From NCBI RefSeq assembly GCF_011684115.1, contig NZ_JAADJV010000001.1, forward strand, positions 558,001 to 622,000: a stretch of 64,000 nt of DNA. Direction: 5' to 3'. Positions within the stretch are counted from its first letter, which is position 1. The number at the start of each line of letters is the position of its first letter. The stretch comes from Rahnella aceris. Lineage in GTDB: Bacteria > Pseudomonadota > Gammaproteobacteria > Enterobacterales > Enterobacteriaceae. This document shows, piece after piece, positions 51,602-60,267 of this stretch. Both the position numbers and the translations under genes were made by a program. A model generated the notes under the pieces. It was not told the DNA's origin and ran no database searches. It saw only the letters and a program-made list of their open reading frames with translations.

Positions 51602-52501
51602 TCAGGCAGAGAAAAAGGCCATTAAGACCGGGGCAATCAGGCTGAGGATAAAACCGTGCACCACGGCCGGAGGCACCATATCCAGTCCGCCGCTGCGCTG
51701 TAACACCGGCAGGGTAAAGTCCATGGATGTCGCGCCGCACAGGCCGAGTGCCGTCGAACGGCTGCTGCGCACCAGTGTCGGAATCAGCATGATGGCGCAG
51801 AGTTCGCGGGCAAGATCGTTAAAGAAAGCCGCGCTGCCAATCACCGGTCCGAAAGAATCTGTCAGAACGATGCCTGAAAGCGAATACCAGCCATAACCGG
51901 AGGCGATGGCCAGCCCGGTTTTCAGCGGTAAACCCAGCAGCAGTGCGGCAAGTGCACCGCCAATCAGGGCGCTGAGGGCCACCACGATTGCTACCATCAT
52001 GCCGCGACGGTTCAGGATAATCTGGCGCAGGGTCATGCTGCTGTTGCGCAGTTGCAGACCGACCAGCGCCAGCAGGAATAACAACGCGATTTCGCTGGCC
52101 TGCGACGCGAAGGTAAGCCAGTGCCATTGTGTCAGACCCAGCGCAAAACCCCCGACCACCACGCCGCACAGTTTCAGTGATTCCAGTGCCATGTGAATGC
52201 GGGACGGCAATTTTTCCTGTTTATACTGCGTTTTCCAGGGCTTGCGGCGTTCCAGCAACCACAGCGCGGCGTAGTTCATCACGAAGATGCACAGGAAACA
52301 GACGGCGGCATATTTGAAAATCAGCAGCAAATTGGTGCTGAGATTGTCCAGGAAAGCCAGACTGATGCCCATAATGAACAGGATGACGTACACCATCCAG
52401 CTCAGTAACTGGTTAACAAGATGCAACAGGGCACGGTTTTTGAGCGGAATAAGGTAGCCGGCAATCAGCGGCAAAAGAATAATTAACAGCCCGGAATACA
52501 T
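51602..52501 (-). CDS. lysO: Lysine exporter LysO
   Basis: A 299-residue membrane protein, same length as E. coli LysO (YbjE), which exports L-lysine and the toxic analogue thialysine. Marks are MYSGLLIILLPLIAGYLIPL, QLLSWMVYVILFIMGISLAF (in parts), LPSRIHMALESLKLCGVVVG, SGYGWYSLSGIVLTDSFGPVIGS (in parts), FNDLARELCAIMLIP and the ending HGFILSLIAPVLMAFFSA. The aqpZ gene that lies beyond lysO in E. coli is absent; ybjD follows in divergent orientation. Confidence 0.95.
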   Translation of the reverse strand: MYSGLLIILLPLIAGYLIPLKNRALLHLVNQLLSWMVYVILFIMGISLAFLDNLSTNLLLIFKYAAVCFLCIFVMNYAALWLLERRKPWKTQYKQEKLPSRIHMALESLKLCGVVVGGFALGLTQWHWLTFASQASEIALLFLLALVGLQLRNSSMTLRQIILNRRGMMVAIVVALSALIGGALAALLLGLPLKTGLAIASGYGWYSLSGIVLTDSFGPVIGSAAFFNDLARELCAIMLIPTLVRSSRSTALGLCGATSMDFTLPVLQRSGGLDMVPPAVVHGFILSLIAPVLMAFFSA

Positions 52502-52607
52502 GATGCAAAAGTCCCTGAAAAGTAAGATCCCATGAGTGGCGCGCAGCACATAAAATGCCGCCCGCCACGCTAACGAAAAGTTATCTGACTGTAAAGCAGC
52601 TTCGGCA

Positions 52608-52625
52608 CGCAGAGATATCTCTGCG
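52608..52625. promoter_or_regulatory. Perfect 18-bp palindrome upstream of ybjD
   Basis: CGCAGAGATATCTCTGCG is fully self-complementary without a loop, 65 bases before the ybjD ATG and between divergent genes. The shape fits a dimeric regulator site; the regulator is unknown. Confidence 0.5.
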
Positions 52626-52690
52626 AGCTTGACCTGAACCGATTTTTAACGCCATGCTCAGGAAAGTTTTGAGCACACAGGAGGCGTCTG

Positions 52691-54424
52691 ATGTATCTGG
52701 AACGTGTTGATATTGTCGGTTTTCGCGGGATTAACCGCCTGTCTTTGACGCTGACGCAGCCCGCGCAACGTGGCGCATCGATTACCGGTTCTGCCCATCA
52801 GGGGCAGGCCGAATCCTTTCTGACCAACACCGTGTTAATCGGCGAGAACGCCTGGGGGAAATCCAGCCTGCTCGATGCGTTAACTCTGCTGCTTTCCCCC
52901 GAATCTAAATTGTACTGCTTTAAAGAGGAGGATTTCTATTTCCCGGCAGGCGAAGAGGAGGCCAAATCACAGTACCTGCACGTGGTGTTTACATTTTGCG
53001 AGAACCAGGCCGGTCATCATATGTCGCCGCGCTTTAATCCGCTCTCACCGCTTTGGGTGAAATGTGCCGATAAACTGAACCGTATCTATTATCGTCTTGA
53101 AGGAGAGCTGGACGACGATGGCAGCGTGATGACGCTGCGCAGTTTTCTGTCGTCCAACGGTCAGCCTTTAAATCTGACGACGATTGATCCGCTTGCGCAG
53201 GCGTTGATCCGCCTGAACCCGGTATTACGCTTACGCGATGCGCGCTTTATTCGCCGTCTGCGCAGCGAAACACTGGCGCCGCGGCTGGCAGTCAATAATG
53301 AAGAGCTGGCAAAACAGCTTGATGAACTGACGCGCGAATTGGTTCACAGCCCGCAGACGCTGAAAAACAGTGAACTGCGCAGTGGCCTGTCGGCGATGCG
53401 ACAGTTGCTGGAACACTATTTTGCCGAGCAGGGGACGTCCAGCAGCGCACCCTGGCAGCAAAAGCGTCATGGCCGGGCGGAGAGCCGCCGCGCATGGCGT
53501 TCGCTGGATAACATCAATCGCATGATTGCCGAACCCAACAGCCGCAGTATGCGGGTGATGCTGCTTGGCATGTTCTCGACATTGTTACAGGCGAAAGGCT
53601 CGGTGGTGCTGCATCCGGATGCCCGGCCACTGTTACTCATTGAAGACCCCGAAACCCGTTTGCATCCGATCATGTTATCGGTGGCCTGGGGATTACTGGA
53701 TCAGTTGCCGTTGCAGCGTATCACCACCACCAACTCCGGCGATTTGTTGTCGCTGGTGCCCGTTGAGCAAATATGCAGACTGGTGCGTGAGTCCGGCCGC
53801 GTCGCGGCTTACGCCATCGGTCCTGAAGGGCTGAGTATGGAAGACAGCCGCCGCATCGCTTTCCATATCCGTTTTAACCGTCCCTCGTCTTTATTCGCCC
53901 GCTGCTGGCTGCTGGTGGAAGGCGAGACCGAAGTCTGGTTGCTGAACCAGCTGGCGCGTCAGTGTGGTTATCATTTTGAATCGGAAGGGATAAAGGTTAT
54001 TGAGTTTGCACAATGTGGCCTGAAGCCTCTGCTGCGTTTTGCGCGGCAAATGGGCATCGAATGGCATGCGCTGGTCGACGGTGACGAAGCCGGTCGCAAA
54101 TATGCTGCAACAGTGATTGCGAACGTGGAAAACCACAACGATACGCTGCGATATCGCCTGACGGCGTTGCCGTCGCAGGATATCGAACACTTCCTGTATC
54201 GCGAGGGTTTCGAAGACGTTTACCGCAAGAATGCGGCGATACCGGACAATGTGCCGATGTCGCCGAGAAGAATTATCGATAAAGCCATTCACCGCAGTTC
54301 GAAGCCGGATCTGGCGATTGATGTGGCACTTGCGGCCTCGTTGCGGGGAACCTCGTCTATTCCTCCGCTGCTGCGGCAAATGTTTTCCCGCGTGGCATGG
54401 CTGGCACGCGGCAGGGCGGATTAA
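52691..54424 (+). CDS. ybjD: OLD-family ATP-dependent endonuclease-like protein YbjD
   Basis: A 577-residue protein with an N-terminal SMC-like ATPase and a C-terminal TOPRIM nuclease domain. The Walker A is GENAWGKSSLLDAL; LLLIEDPETRLHP is the Walker B-type segment with downstream TTNSGDLLSLV. TOPRIM acidic residues are in LLVEGETEVWLLNQLA (Glu) and ALVDGDEAGRKYA (DxD). OLD nucleases act in phage exclusion or DNA processing; the role of YbjD is unknown. E. coli YbjD has 552 residues. Its stop overlaps that of the convergent ybjX within a shared TTAA. Confidence 0.9.
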   Translation: MYLERVDIVGFRGINRLSLTLTQPAQRGASITGSAHQGQAESFLTNTVLIGENAWGKSSLLDALTLLLSPESKLYCFKEEDFYFPAGEEEAKSQYLHVVFTFCENQAGHHMSPRFNPLSPLWVKCADKLNRIYYRLEGELDDDGSVMTLRSFLSSNGQPLNLTTIDPLAQALIRLNPVLRLRDARFIRRLRSETLAPRLAVNNEELAKQLDELTRELVHSPQTLKNSELRSGLSAMRQLLEHYFAEQGTSSSAPWQQKRHGRAESRRAWRSLDNINRMIAEPNSRSMRVMLLGMFSTLLQAKGSVVLHPDARPLLLIEDPETRLHPIMLSVAWGLLDQLPLQRITTTNSGDLLSLVPVEQICRLVRESGRVAAYAIGPEGLSMEDSRRIAFHIRFNRPSSLFARCWLLVEGETEVWLLNQLARQCGYHFESEGIKVIEFAQCGLKPLLRFARQMGIEWHALVDGDEAGRKYAATVIANVENHNDTLRYRLTALPSQDIEHFLYREGFEDVYRKNAAIPDNVPMSPRRIIDKAIHRSSKPDLAIDVALAASLRGTSSIPPLLRQMFSRVAWLARGRAD

Positions 54425-55410
54425 GCGGCGTGGCTGTTTTCGGTTATCACGGGGTTGCCATGTCCGCTGGAAAAAGTGTGACGGATCTGCGTTTCCAGAT
54501 CGTCTAACAGCTGGTAACGGCGACGGTATTCCGAGCGTCGTTTACTGGCGATTTCTTCCAGCGGGCGATGGGCAATCTGTGAAGGTAAATGGAAATAACC
54601 GTCATCGCCCGGTTTAGCATCCAGCGTTTCCCAAAAACTGTCGTAATCGGCAAACACCATGCCTTTGCGTTTTTTGTAGCGCGGGTTTTCATAAATATGG
54701 GTGTGATTTCCCACCGCCACGATTTGCTGCATGCCGGTGACGTCTGCGAGTGTGGTCAGCGCTTCAATCACCAGACGTTTAGGGAATAAACCGTGGCAGG
54801 CTTTGGTCGCTGTTTGTATCTCCAGATGATCCACGTGCGCGCGTGGCCCCTGTAACGCGCCGATAAACAGCGTAGGACGCCCCTGATATTCAATAAACGA
54901 AAACGTCACGATCGCAATCGGTTCACCCTGCGGAGTATTAAATGTCAGGGTGGCTTCGCCTTCTTTATCGAGACGGCTGATGGCATTAAAGGCGACAAAA
55001 AAATGTTGCCCCTCTTTGCCTGTCAGCGTGGCGATCGCCATCGGCTTTTTATTCAGATAACCGTGATTAATCGCGTCGGGCAGGCAATGACCAATCATAT
55101 CGTAGTGATCAGTGATGCGTTTCATCGCCTGTTGCGGCGTGATATTTGCCGACTGATACGCCCGGTGCAGCTTACAAGGCAGGCTGGGCATGGCGGTCAG
55201 GATTTCGTCGCGCTGCGGATGCTGTGCCAGATAATCAAGCATCCCAAACGTTCTGCGCGGGTGCGCCAGCGTGCGGAAGAGGAATTTGAGGCGATAGCGT
55301 GGTAATTCCCATGATGGCCCCGGCGTTATCTGACGGGTGAGCAATGCCTTCATTAACTGAAGGCCGGTAAGTGGCGCCTTTTCTACAGAAGGGTAGCTGA
55401 AAGTAGTCAT
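54421..55410 (-). CDS. ybjX: VirK/YbjX family protein (DUF535)
   Basis: A 329-residue protein of the DUF535 family. Motifs are RYRLKFLFRTLAHPRRTF, LPCKLHRAYQSANITPQQAM, HFFVAFNAISRLDKEGEATL, FIGALQGPRAHVDH, VGNHTHIYENPRYKKRKGMVFADYDSFWE (in parts) and KRRSEYRRRYQLLDDL. E. coli YbjX has 330 residues and belongs to the PhoP regulon; the related VirK affects virulence. The biochemical role is unknown. The ATG at 55410 follows AGGT; an open stretch upstream lacks family match. In E. coli macAB separates it from cspD; that is missing here. Confidence 0.9.
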   Translation of the reverse strand: MTTFSYPSVEKAPLTGLQLMKALLTRQITPGPSWELPRYRLKFLFRTLAHPRRTFGMLDYLAQHPQRDEILTAMPSLPCKLHRAYQSANITPQQAMKRITDHYDMIGHCLPDAINHGYLNKKPMAIATLTGKEGQHFFVAFNAISRLDKEGEATLTFNTPQGEPIAIVTFSFIEYQGRPTLFIGALQGPRAHVDHLEIQTATKACHGLFPKRLVIEALTTLADVTGMQQIVAVGNHTHIYENPRYKKRKGMVFADYDSFWETLDAKPGDDGYFHLPSQIAHRPLEEIASKRRSEYRRRYQLLDDLETQIRHTFSSGHGNPVITENSHAA

Positions 55411-55630
55411 GGAAATACCTGTTGTCGTGAGCCAGAGTTTTGTGGTGGCTATTTCATCAGGCCAAGAATAAACAGGTATACAACGGTGGGAATTATGGAG
55501 AAATTGCATGTAATTTGTTGAGATGATGTTTAGATTTACATCCTCATATGATGTGTCTTAGCAATTTGTGTCTAAAAAATGTACTTTTTTTCACGCTCAG
55601 GACTTGAAGCCGGAAGCATTCTCCCCCATA

Positions 55631-55664
55631 AATAAAAATGCCAGTCAGTAAGTGACCGGCATTT
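55631..55664 (-). terminator. Terminator after cspD
   Basis: On the minus strand AAATGCCGGTCA and TGACTGGCATTT form a stem followed by TTTATTT. The rest of 55411-55630 is the AT-rich leader of ybjX with no gene seen. Confidence 0.85.
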
Positions 55665-55702
55665 GCAGTTGAAGCGTTATCTGATGCGTGATGCTGAACC
55701 GG

Positions 55703-55924
55703 TCAGGCGACCACTTCACTTTCCACTGGAATAATGAGACTGGCATGATTCCCCTTTGGGCCTTCATGAACGTCGAAATTGACCTGCTGGCCGGCTTTCA
55801 GAGTCCGGTAACCCTCCATCTGGATTGTGGAGTAGTGAGCGAAGATGTCTTCACCGCCATTTTGCGGGCAAATGAAGCCAAAGCCTTTAGCATTATTGAA
55901 CCATTTAACAGTACCCGTCTGCAT
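55703..55924 (-). CDS. cspD: Cold-shock-like protein CspD
   Basis: A 73-residue CSD protein. RNP-1 is KGFGFICP and RNP-2 is DIFAHYSTI; the C-terminal part (VHEGPKGNHASLI) is that of CspD, an inhibitor of DNA replication made in stationary phase in E. coli. It lies divergent from clpS, the order known in E. coli, where clpS-clpA start close to cspD. Confidence 0.95.
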   Translation of the reverse strand: MQTGTVKWFNNAKGFGFICPQNGGEDIFAHYSTIQMEGYRTLKAGQQVNFDVHEGPKGNHASLIIPVESEVVA

Positions 55925-56317
55925 GCTTCTTCATCCCTCTCATGACTAGTCTGGTAGTAAATAGATAAAGCCAGTTGAGTGAGCCCGAAGGCCGGAACAC
56001 GGCGGATAAGCGTCTGTTCAGGCCGGTTTAAACTCCGTTCAGCTCACGAATTTACACTCTAGTGGAATAGAGTTAGACGTCAAGGAAACGGCATTTGTCG
56101 CGGGGGAGCAGATAACCAAAGTTTGAAGCAGGTAACGCTATTGACATATTTTGTTAAGTTTTGCCCGGCGTTGTCTGACGTACGTAGACATTTTGTGCAG
56201 CGGCAAGGTGAGGCCAGAGATGGTAAAATACGGTAATAACAGCGCGAGGCTCTGCAGAAAGTCTTCCCGTTTGTGTATTTGGCTTCCAATACGATCTTCA
56301 CAGGTGATGAACAGGCA
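55925..56317. promoter_or_regulatory. Divergent promoter region cspD / clpS
   Basis: A 393-base region without a credible gene. The left half is the cspD promoter and leader with GAGGGATG as ribosome site. The middle has a weak hairpin ACTCTA-GTGGAA-TAGAGT near 56055-56075. The right half is the clpS leader. No clear operators were recognised; small frames here lack ribosome sites. Confidence 0.5.
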
Positions 56318-56638
56318 ATGGGTAATAATCAAGACTGGCTAAATTTTGAACATTTGGCGGCGGATAAGCAAAAGGATGAGGTAAAACCGCCATCTATGTA
56401 TAAAGTTATATTAAACAACGACGATTACACTCCAATGGAATTTGTGATTGACGTTCTGCAAAAGTTCTTTTCTTATGATATTGAACGTGCAACGCAACTG
56501 ATGCTCCAGGTGCACTACAGAGGTAAAGCGATATGCGGTGTTTATACTGCCGAAGTCGCGGAAACCAAGGTCGCACACGTAAATGAGTACGCCAAGGAGA
56601 ATGAGCATCCGTTGCTGTGTACGCTGGAAAAAGCCTGA
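56318..56638 (+). CDS. clpS: ATP-dependent Clp protease adaptor ClpS
   Basis: A 106-residue adaptor that binds N-end-rule substrates with bulky N-terminal residues and hands them to ClpA. Pocket residues are seen in [19 protein letters not shown] (the NDDYTPM loop, with Asp and Met) and [23 protein letters not shown] (in parts, with the HYRG His). Same length as E. coli ClpS. GGTGA ten bases upstream is a poor ribosome site. Lies 27 bases upstream of clpA. Confidence 0.97.
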   Translation: MGNNQDWLNFEHLAADKQKDEVKPPSMYKVILNNDDYTPMEFVIDVLQKFFSYDIERATQLMLQVHYRGKAICGVYTAEVAETKVAHVNEYAKENEHPLLCTLEKA

Positions 56639-56665
56639 TTAAGGCAATCTATTTGGGAGGTGCCT

Positions 56666-58948
56666 ATGCTCAATCAAGAACTTGAACTCAGTCTCAACAT
56701 GGCTTTCGCAAGAGCCCGTGAGCACCGGCATGAGTTTATGACCGTGGAGCACCTGTTGCTGGCGTTGCTCAGCAACCCTGCTGCCCGTGAAGCGCTCGAA
56801 GCTTGTACAGTTGATTTAGTGGCCCTGCGCCAGGAACTGGAAGCCTTCATCGAGCAAACCACACCCACCTTACCTGCCAGTGAAGAGGAACGTGACACCC
56901 AGCCTACGCTGAGTTTCCAGCGCGTTCTGCAACGTGCGGTATTCCACGTGCAATCTTCTGGCCGCAGTGAAGTGTCCGGCGCCAACGTTCTGGTCGCGAT
57001 TTTCAGCGAACAGGAATCTCAGGCTGCCTACTTACTGCGTAAACATGATGTCAGCCGCCTTGATGTGGTGAACTTTATCTCGCACGGCACCCGTAAAGAT
57101 GAATCGGGTAGCCAGGCGCAAAACAATGCGGAAAACCCAGTTAACGAAGAACAGTCGGCGGGGGAAGATCGTATGGAGAACTTCACCACTAATCTTAACC
57201 AGTTAGCGCGCGTAGGTGGTATCGATCCGCTGATTGGCCGTGACAAAGAACTGGAGCGCGCCATTCAGGTGCTCTGCCGTCGCCGTAAAAACAACCCGCT
57301 GCTGGTGGGCGAATCCGGCGTAGGTAAAACGGCCATTGCCGAAGGGTTGGCATGGCGAATCGAGCAGGGCGATGTGCCGGAAGTGATGGCAGAATGCACC
57401 CTGTATTCTCTGGATATTGGTTCGTTGCTGGCGGGTACCAAATACCGCGGTGATTTCGAGAAACGTTTCAAATCTCTGCTGAAACAGCTGGAGCAGGATA
57501 AAAACAGCATTCTGTTTATTGATGAAATCCACACGATTATCGGTGCCGGTGCGGCGTCAGGTGGTCAGGTGGACGCGGCAAACCTCATCAAACCGTTGCT
57601 GTCGAGCGGCAAAATCCGCGTGATTGGTTCGACGACCTATCAGGAATTCAGCAATATCTTTGAGAAAGATCGCGCTCTGGCACGGCGTTTCCAGAAAATT
57701 GATATTACTGAGCCAAGCGTTGAAGAAACCGTCCAGATTATTAACGGCCTGAAAACCAAGTACGAAGCGCATCACGATGTGCGCTACACCGCAAAAGCGG
57801 TGCGTGCGGCGGTCGAGCTGTCGGTCAAATACATTAATGACCGTCATCTGCCGGACAAAGCCATCGACGTGATTGACGAAGCGGGCGCACGTAGCCGGTT
57901 AATGCCGGTCAGCAAACGCAAGAAAACCGTGAATGTCAGCGATATCGAAAGTGTCGTAGCGCGTATTGCCCGCATTCCGGAAAAAACTGTGTCTGCGACA
58001 GACCGTGATGTCCTGAAAAGTCTGGGCGACCGCCTGAAAATGCTGGTCTTCGGACAAGATCCGGCCATTGAAGCACTGACCGAAGCGATCAAGATGAGCC
58101 GCGCCGGTCTGGGTCAGGATCACAAGCCTGTCGGTTCGTTCCTGTTCGCCGGTCCAACCGGGGTGGGGAAAACCGAAGTGACGGTTCAGTTGGCGAAAGC
58201 GATGGATATCGAACTGCTGCGTTTTGATATGTCGGAATACATGGAACGTCATACGGTCAGCCGTCTGATCGGTGCGCCTCCGGGATATGTCGGTTTTGAT
58301 CAGGGCGGTTTGCTGACGGATGCGGTGATTAAACATCCGCACGCCGTCGTGCTGCTTGATGAAATAGAGAAGGCGCATCCGGATGTCTTCAACCTGCTGC
58401 TGCAGGTAATGGACAACGGTACGCTGACCGATAACAACGGTCGCAAAGCAGATTTCCGTAACGTGATTTTGGTGATGACCACTAACGCCGGTGTGCGTGA
58501 AACGGAACGTAAATCGATTGGTCTGGTGCATCAGGATAACAGCCCGGATGCGATGGAAGAGATCAAACGGACCTTTACGCCGGAATTCCGTAACCGTCTG
58601 GACAACGTTATCTGGTTCAACCATTTGTCTACGGAAGTTATCCAGCAGGTTGTCGACAAGTTTATCGTCGAACTGCAGGCGCAACTGGATGCGAAAGGCG
58701 TTTCTCTGGAAGTCAGCGACGAGGCTCGCGACTGGCTGACAGTGAAAGGCTATGACCGTGCGATGGGTGCGCGTCCGATGACCCGTACCGTTCAGGAAAA
58801 CCTGAAAAAACCACTCGCTAACGAGCTGCTGTTTGGTTCACTGGTGGATGGCGGTTCCGTCTCTGTGGCACTGGATAAGGCGGCTGACAAGCTCACTTAT
58901 CACTTTATGAGTGCGCAGAAGAAAAAACCGGAAGGTGCGGTGCATTAA
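56666..58948 (+). CDS. clpA: ATP-dependent Clp protease ATP-binding subunit ClpA
   Basis: A 760-residue Hsp100 unfoldase that partners ClpP. The N-domain (MLNQELELSLNMAFARARE) binds ClpS; AAA-1 has Walker A GESGVGKTAI and Walker B ILFIDEIHTI; AAA-2 has GPTGVGKTEVT and VVLLDEIEKAHPD; the IGLV-type ClpP loop is KSIGLVHQDN. The ATG at 56666 has GGGAGG five bases upstream; a GTG at 56660 overlaps it and is rejected. E. coli ClpA has 758 residues. Confidence 0.98.
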   Translation: MLNQELELSLNMAFARAREHRHEFMTVEHLLLALLSNPAAREALEACTVDLVALRQELEAFIEQTTPTLPASEEERDTQPTLSFQRVLQRAVFHVQSSGRSEVSGANVLVAIFSEQESQAAYLLRKHDVSRLDVVNFISHGTRKDESGSQAQNNAENPVNEEQSAGEDRMENFTTNLNQLARVGGIDPLIGRDKELERAIQVLCRRRKNNPLLVGESGVGKTAIAEGLAWRIEQGDVPEVMAECTLYSLDIGSLLAGTKYRGDFEKRFKSLLKQLEQDKNSILFIDEIHTIIGAGAASGGQVDAANLIKPLLSSGKIRVIGSTTYQEFSNIFEKDRALARRFQKIDITEPSVEETVQIINGLKTKYEAHHDVRYTAKAVRAAVELSVKYINDRHLPDKAIDVIDEAGARSRLMPVSKRKKTVNVSDIESVVARIARIPEKTVSATDRDVLKSLGDRLKMLVFGQDPAIEALTEAIKMSRAGLGQDHKPVGSFLFAGPTGVGKTEVTVQLAKAMDIELLRFDMSEYMERHTVSRLIGAPPGYVGFDQGGLLTDAVIKHPHAVVLLDEIEKAHPDVFNLLLQVMDNGTLTDNNGRKADFRNVILVMTTNAGVRETERKSIGLVHQDNSPDAMEEIKRTFTPEFRNRLDNVIWFNHLSTEVIQQVVDKFIVELQAQLDAKGVSLEVSDEARDWLTVKGYDRAMGARPMTRTVQENLKKPLANELLFGSLVDGGSVSVALDKAADKLTYHFMSAQKKKPEGAVH

Positions 58949-58970
58949 TTTTTCATAAAGCATGAAAAAA

Positions 58971-59003
58971 CAAAAGGCGATGTGAAAACATCGCCTTTTT
59001 TCT
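58971..59003 (+). terminator. Terminator after clpA
   Basis: AAAAGGCGATGT-GAAA-ACATCGCCTTTT followed by more T. Confidence 0.93.
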
Positions 59004-59086
59004 TTCTGAAATTCTTTATTTAATTGCAGTAATTAGTGAGGGATTTCAGAAAGGATAATGGAACAAAACGCCGGATTGCGGATACC

Positions 59087-59122
59087 ACAAAACGCCCTTG
59101 CAACAGCAGGAAGGGCGAAAAG
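59087..59122 (-). terminator. Terminator after infA
   Basis: On the minus strand CGCCCTT and AAGGGCG form the stem, followed by TTTT; GATACC/GGGTATC extend it. The gap 59004-59169 contains nothing else recognisable, notably no tRNA gene. Confidence 0.7.
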
Positions 59123-59169
59123 GGTATCCTCAGGTATCGCCGGAAAATCAGCGATGAGTGAGCCGCTTA

Positions 59170-59406
<237 letters not shown>

Positions 59407-59481
59407 CTACCATAGTTTTTAACCGGCAAGATAATGCCGAAAAACCCACATTATGTAAAGAAGTATGGTCCATGACCGCAC

Positions 59482-60216
59482 CTATTCCCTATCCTTCGGG
59501 AACACCGGCAGGTCTTCATCATGTGGGGATAAGTCTTGTGGCAACCAGCAATCCGGTGCTAACGCGCGTTGCGAAAGTGCGGATAACTGCTGCAAAAATT
59601 GGCGGCGGGGGATCTCTCTCGCACCCAGCGACGCAGTGTGAGGGTTGAGCACCTGACAGTCAATCAGTTCTCCTCCATTGCGGGAAAAATGTTGGCAAAA
59701 AAGCATAAGCGCGCACTTAGAGGCATTCTCCCGCCGGCTGAACATCGACTCACCGCAAAATAATCCGCCGACAGAAACGCCGTACAAACCGCCAACCAGT
59801 TCTTCACCTTCCCAGACTTCAACCGAGTGCGCGCGTCCGGCTTCATGCAATTCCTGATAACCACGCTGCACCAGCGGCCCGATCCAGGTGCCATCTTCAC
59901 GCTGCATGGCGCACGCATGGATCACCTGCTCAAATTGCTGGTTGAGGGTGAAACGAAACGGCATCTTGCGCATAAAACGTTTCAGACTGCGGCTGGCGTG
60001 GCGTTCTCCCGGGACCAAAATTGCGCGGGGGTCAGGTGACCACCAGAGGATCATTTCCCCCGGCTCGAACCAGGGGAAAATGCCATGCTGGTACGCGGAA
60101 AGCAGGCGGGGAGCGGTAAGATCGCCCCCGATAGCCAGCAGGCCATTCGGCTCCTGCAATGCGGTTTCAGGTTCCGGGAAATTCAATGAATTGGCCTCAA
60201 GCTTAACTAACCGCAT
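59482..60216 (-). CDS. aat: Leucyl/phenylalanyl-tRNA-protein transferase Aat
   Basis: A 244-residue enzyme that adds Leu or Phe to N-terminal Lys or Arg, making N-end-rule substrates for ClpS-ClpAP. Marks are [52 protein letters not shown] (in parts), FCGESMFSR and [21 protein letters not shown]. The ATG at 60216 has AAGGAG in place; an earlier in-frame start is not needed. It lies 51 bases downstream of cydC, likely one transcript. Confidence 0.96.
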   Translation of the reverse strand: MRLVKLEANSLNFPEPETALQEPNGLLAIGGDLTAPRLLSAYQHGIFPWFEPGEMILWWSPDPRAILVPGERHASRSLKRFMRKMPFRFTLNQQFEQVIHACAMQREDGTWIGPLVQRGYQELHEAGRAHSVEVWEGEELVGGLYGVSVGGLFCGESMFSRRENASKCALMLFCQHFSRNGGELIDCQVLNPHTASLGAREIPRRQFLQQLSALSQRALAPDCWLPQDLSPHDEDLPVFPKDRE

Positions 60217-60267
60217 AGATCTCCTTATCCGGCGGACACGTCCGCCGTAAAACCACAAACAACCCCG

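Noticed and set aside
56660..56665. GTG start of clpA two codons upstream
   Set aside because: It overlaps the GGGAGG ribosome site; the ATG at 56666 has correct spacing and matches the family start.
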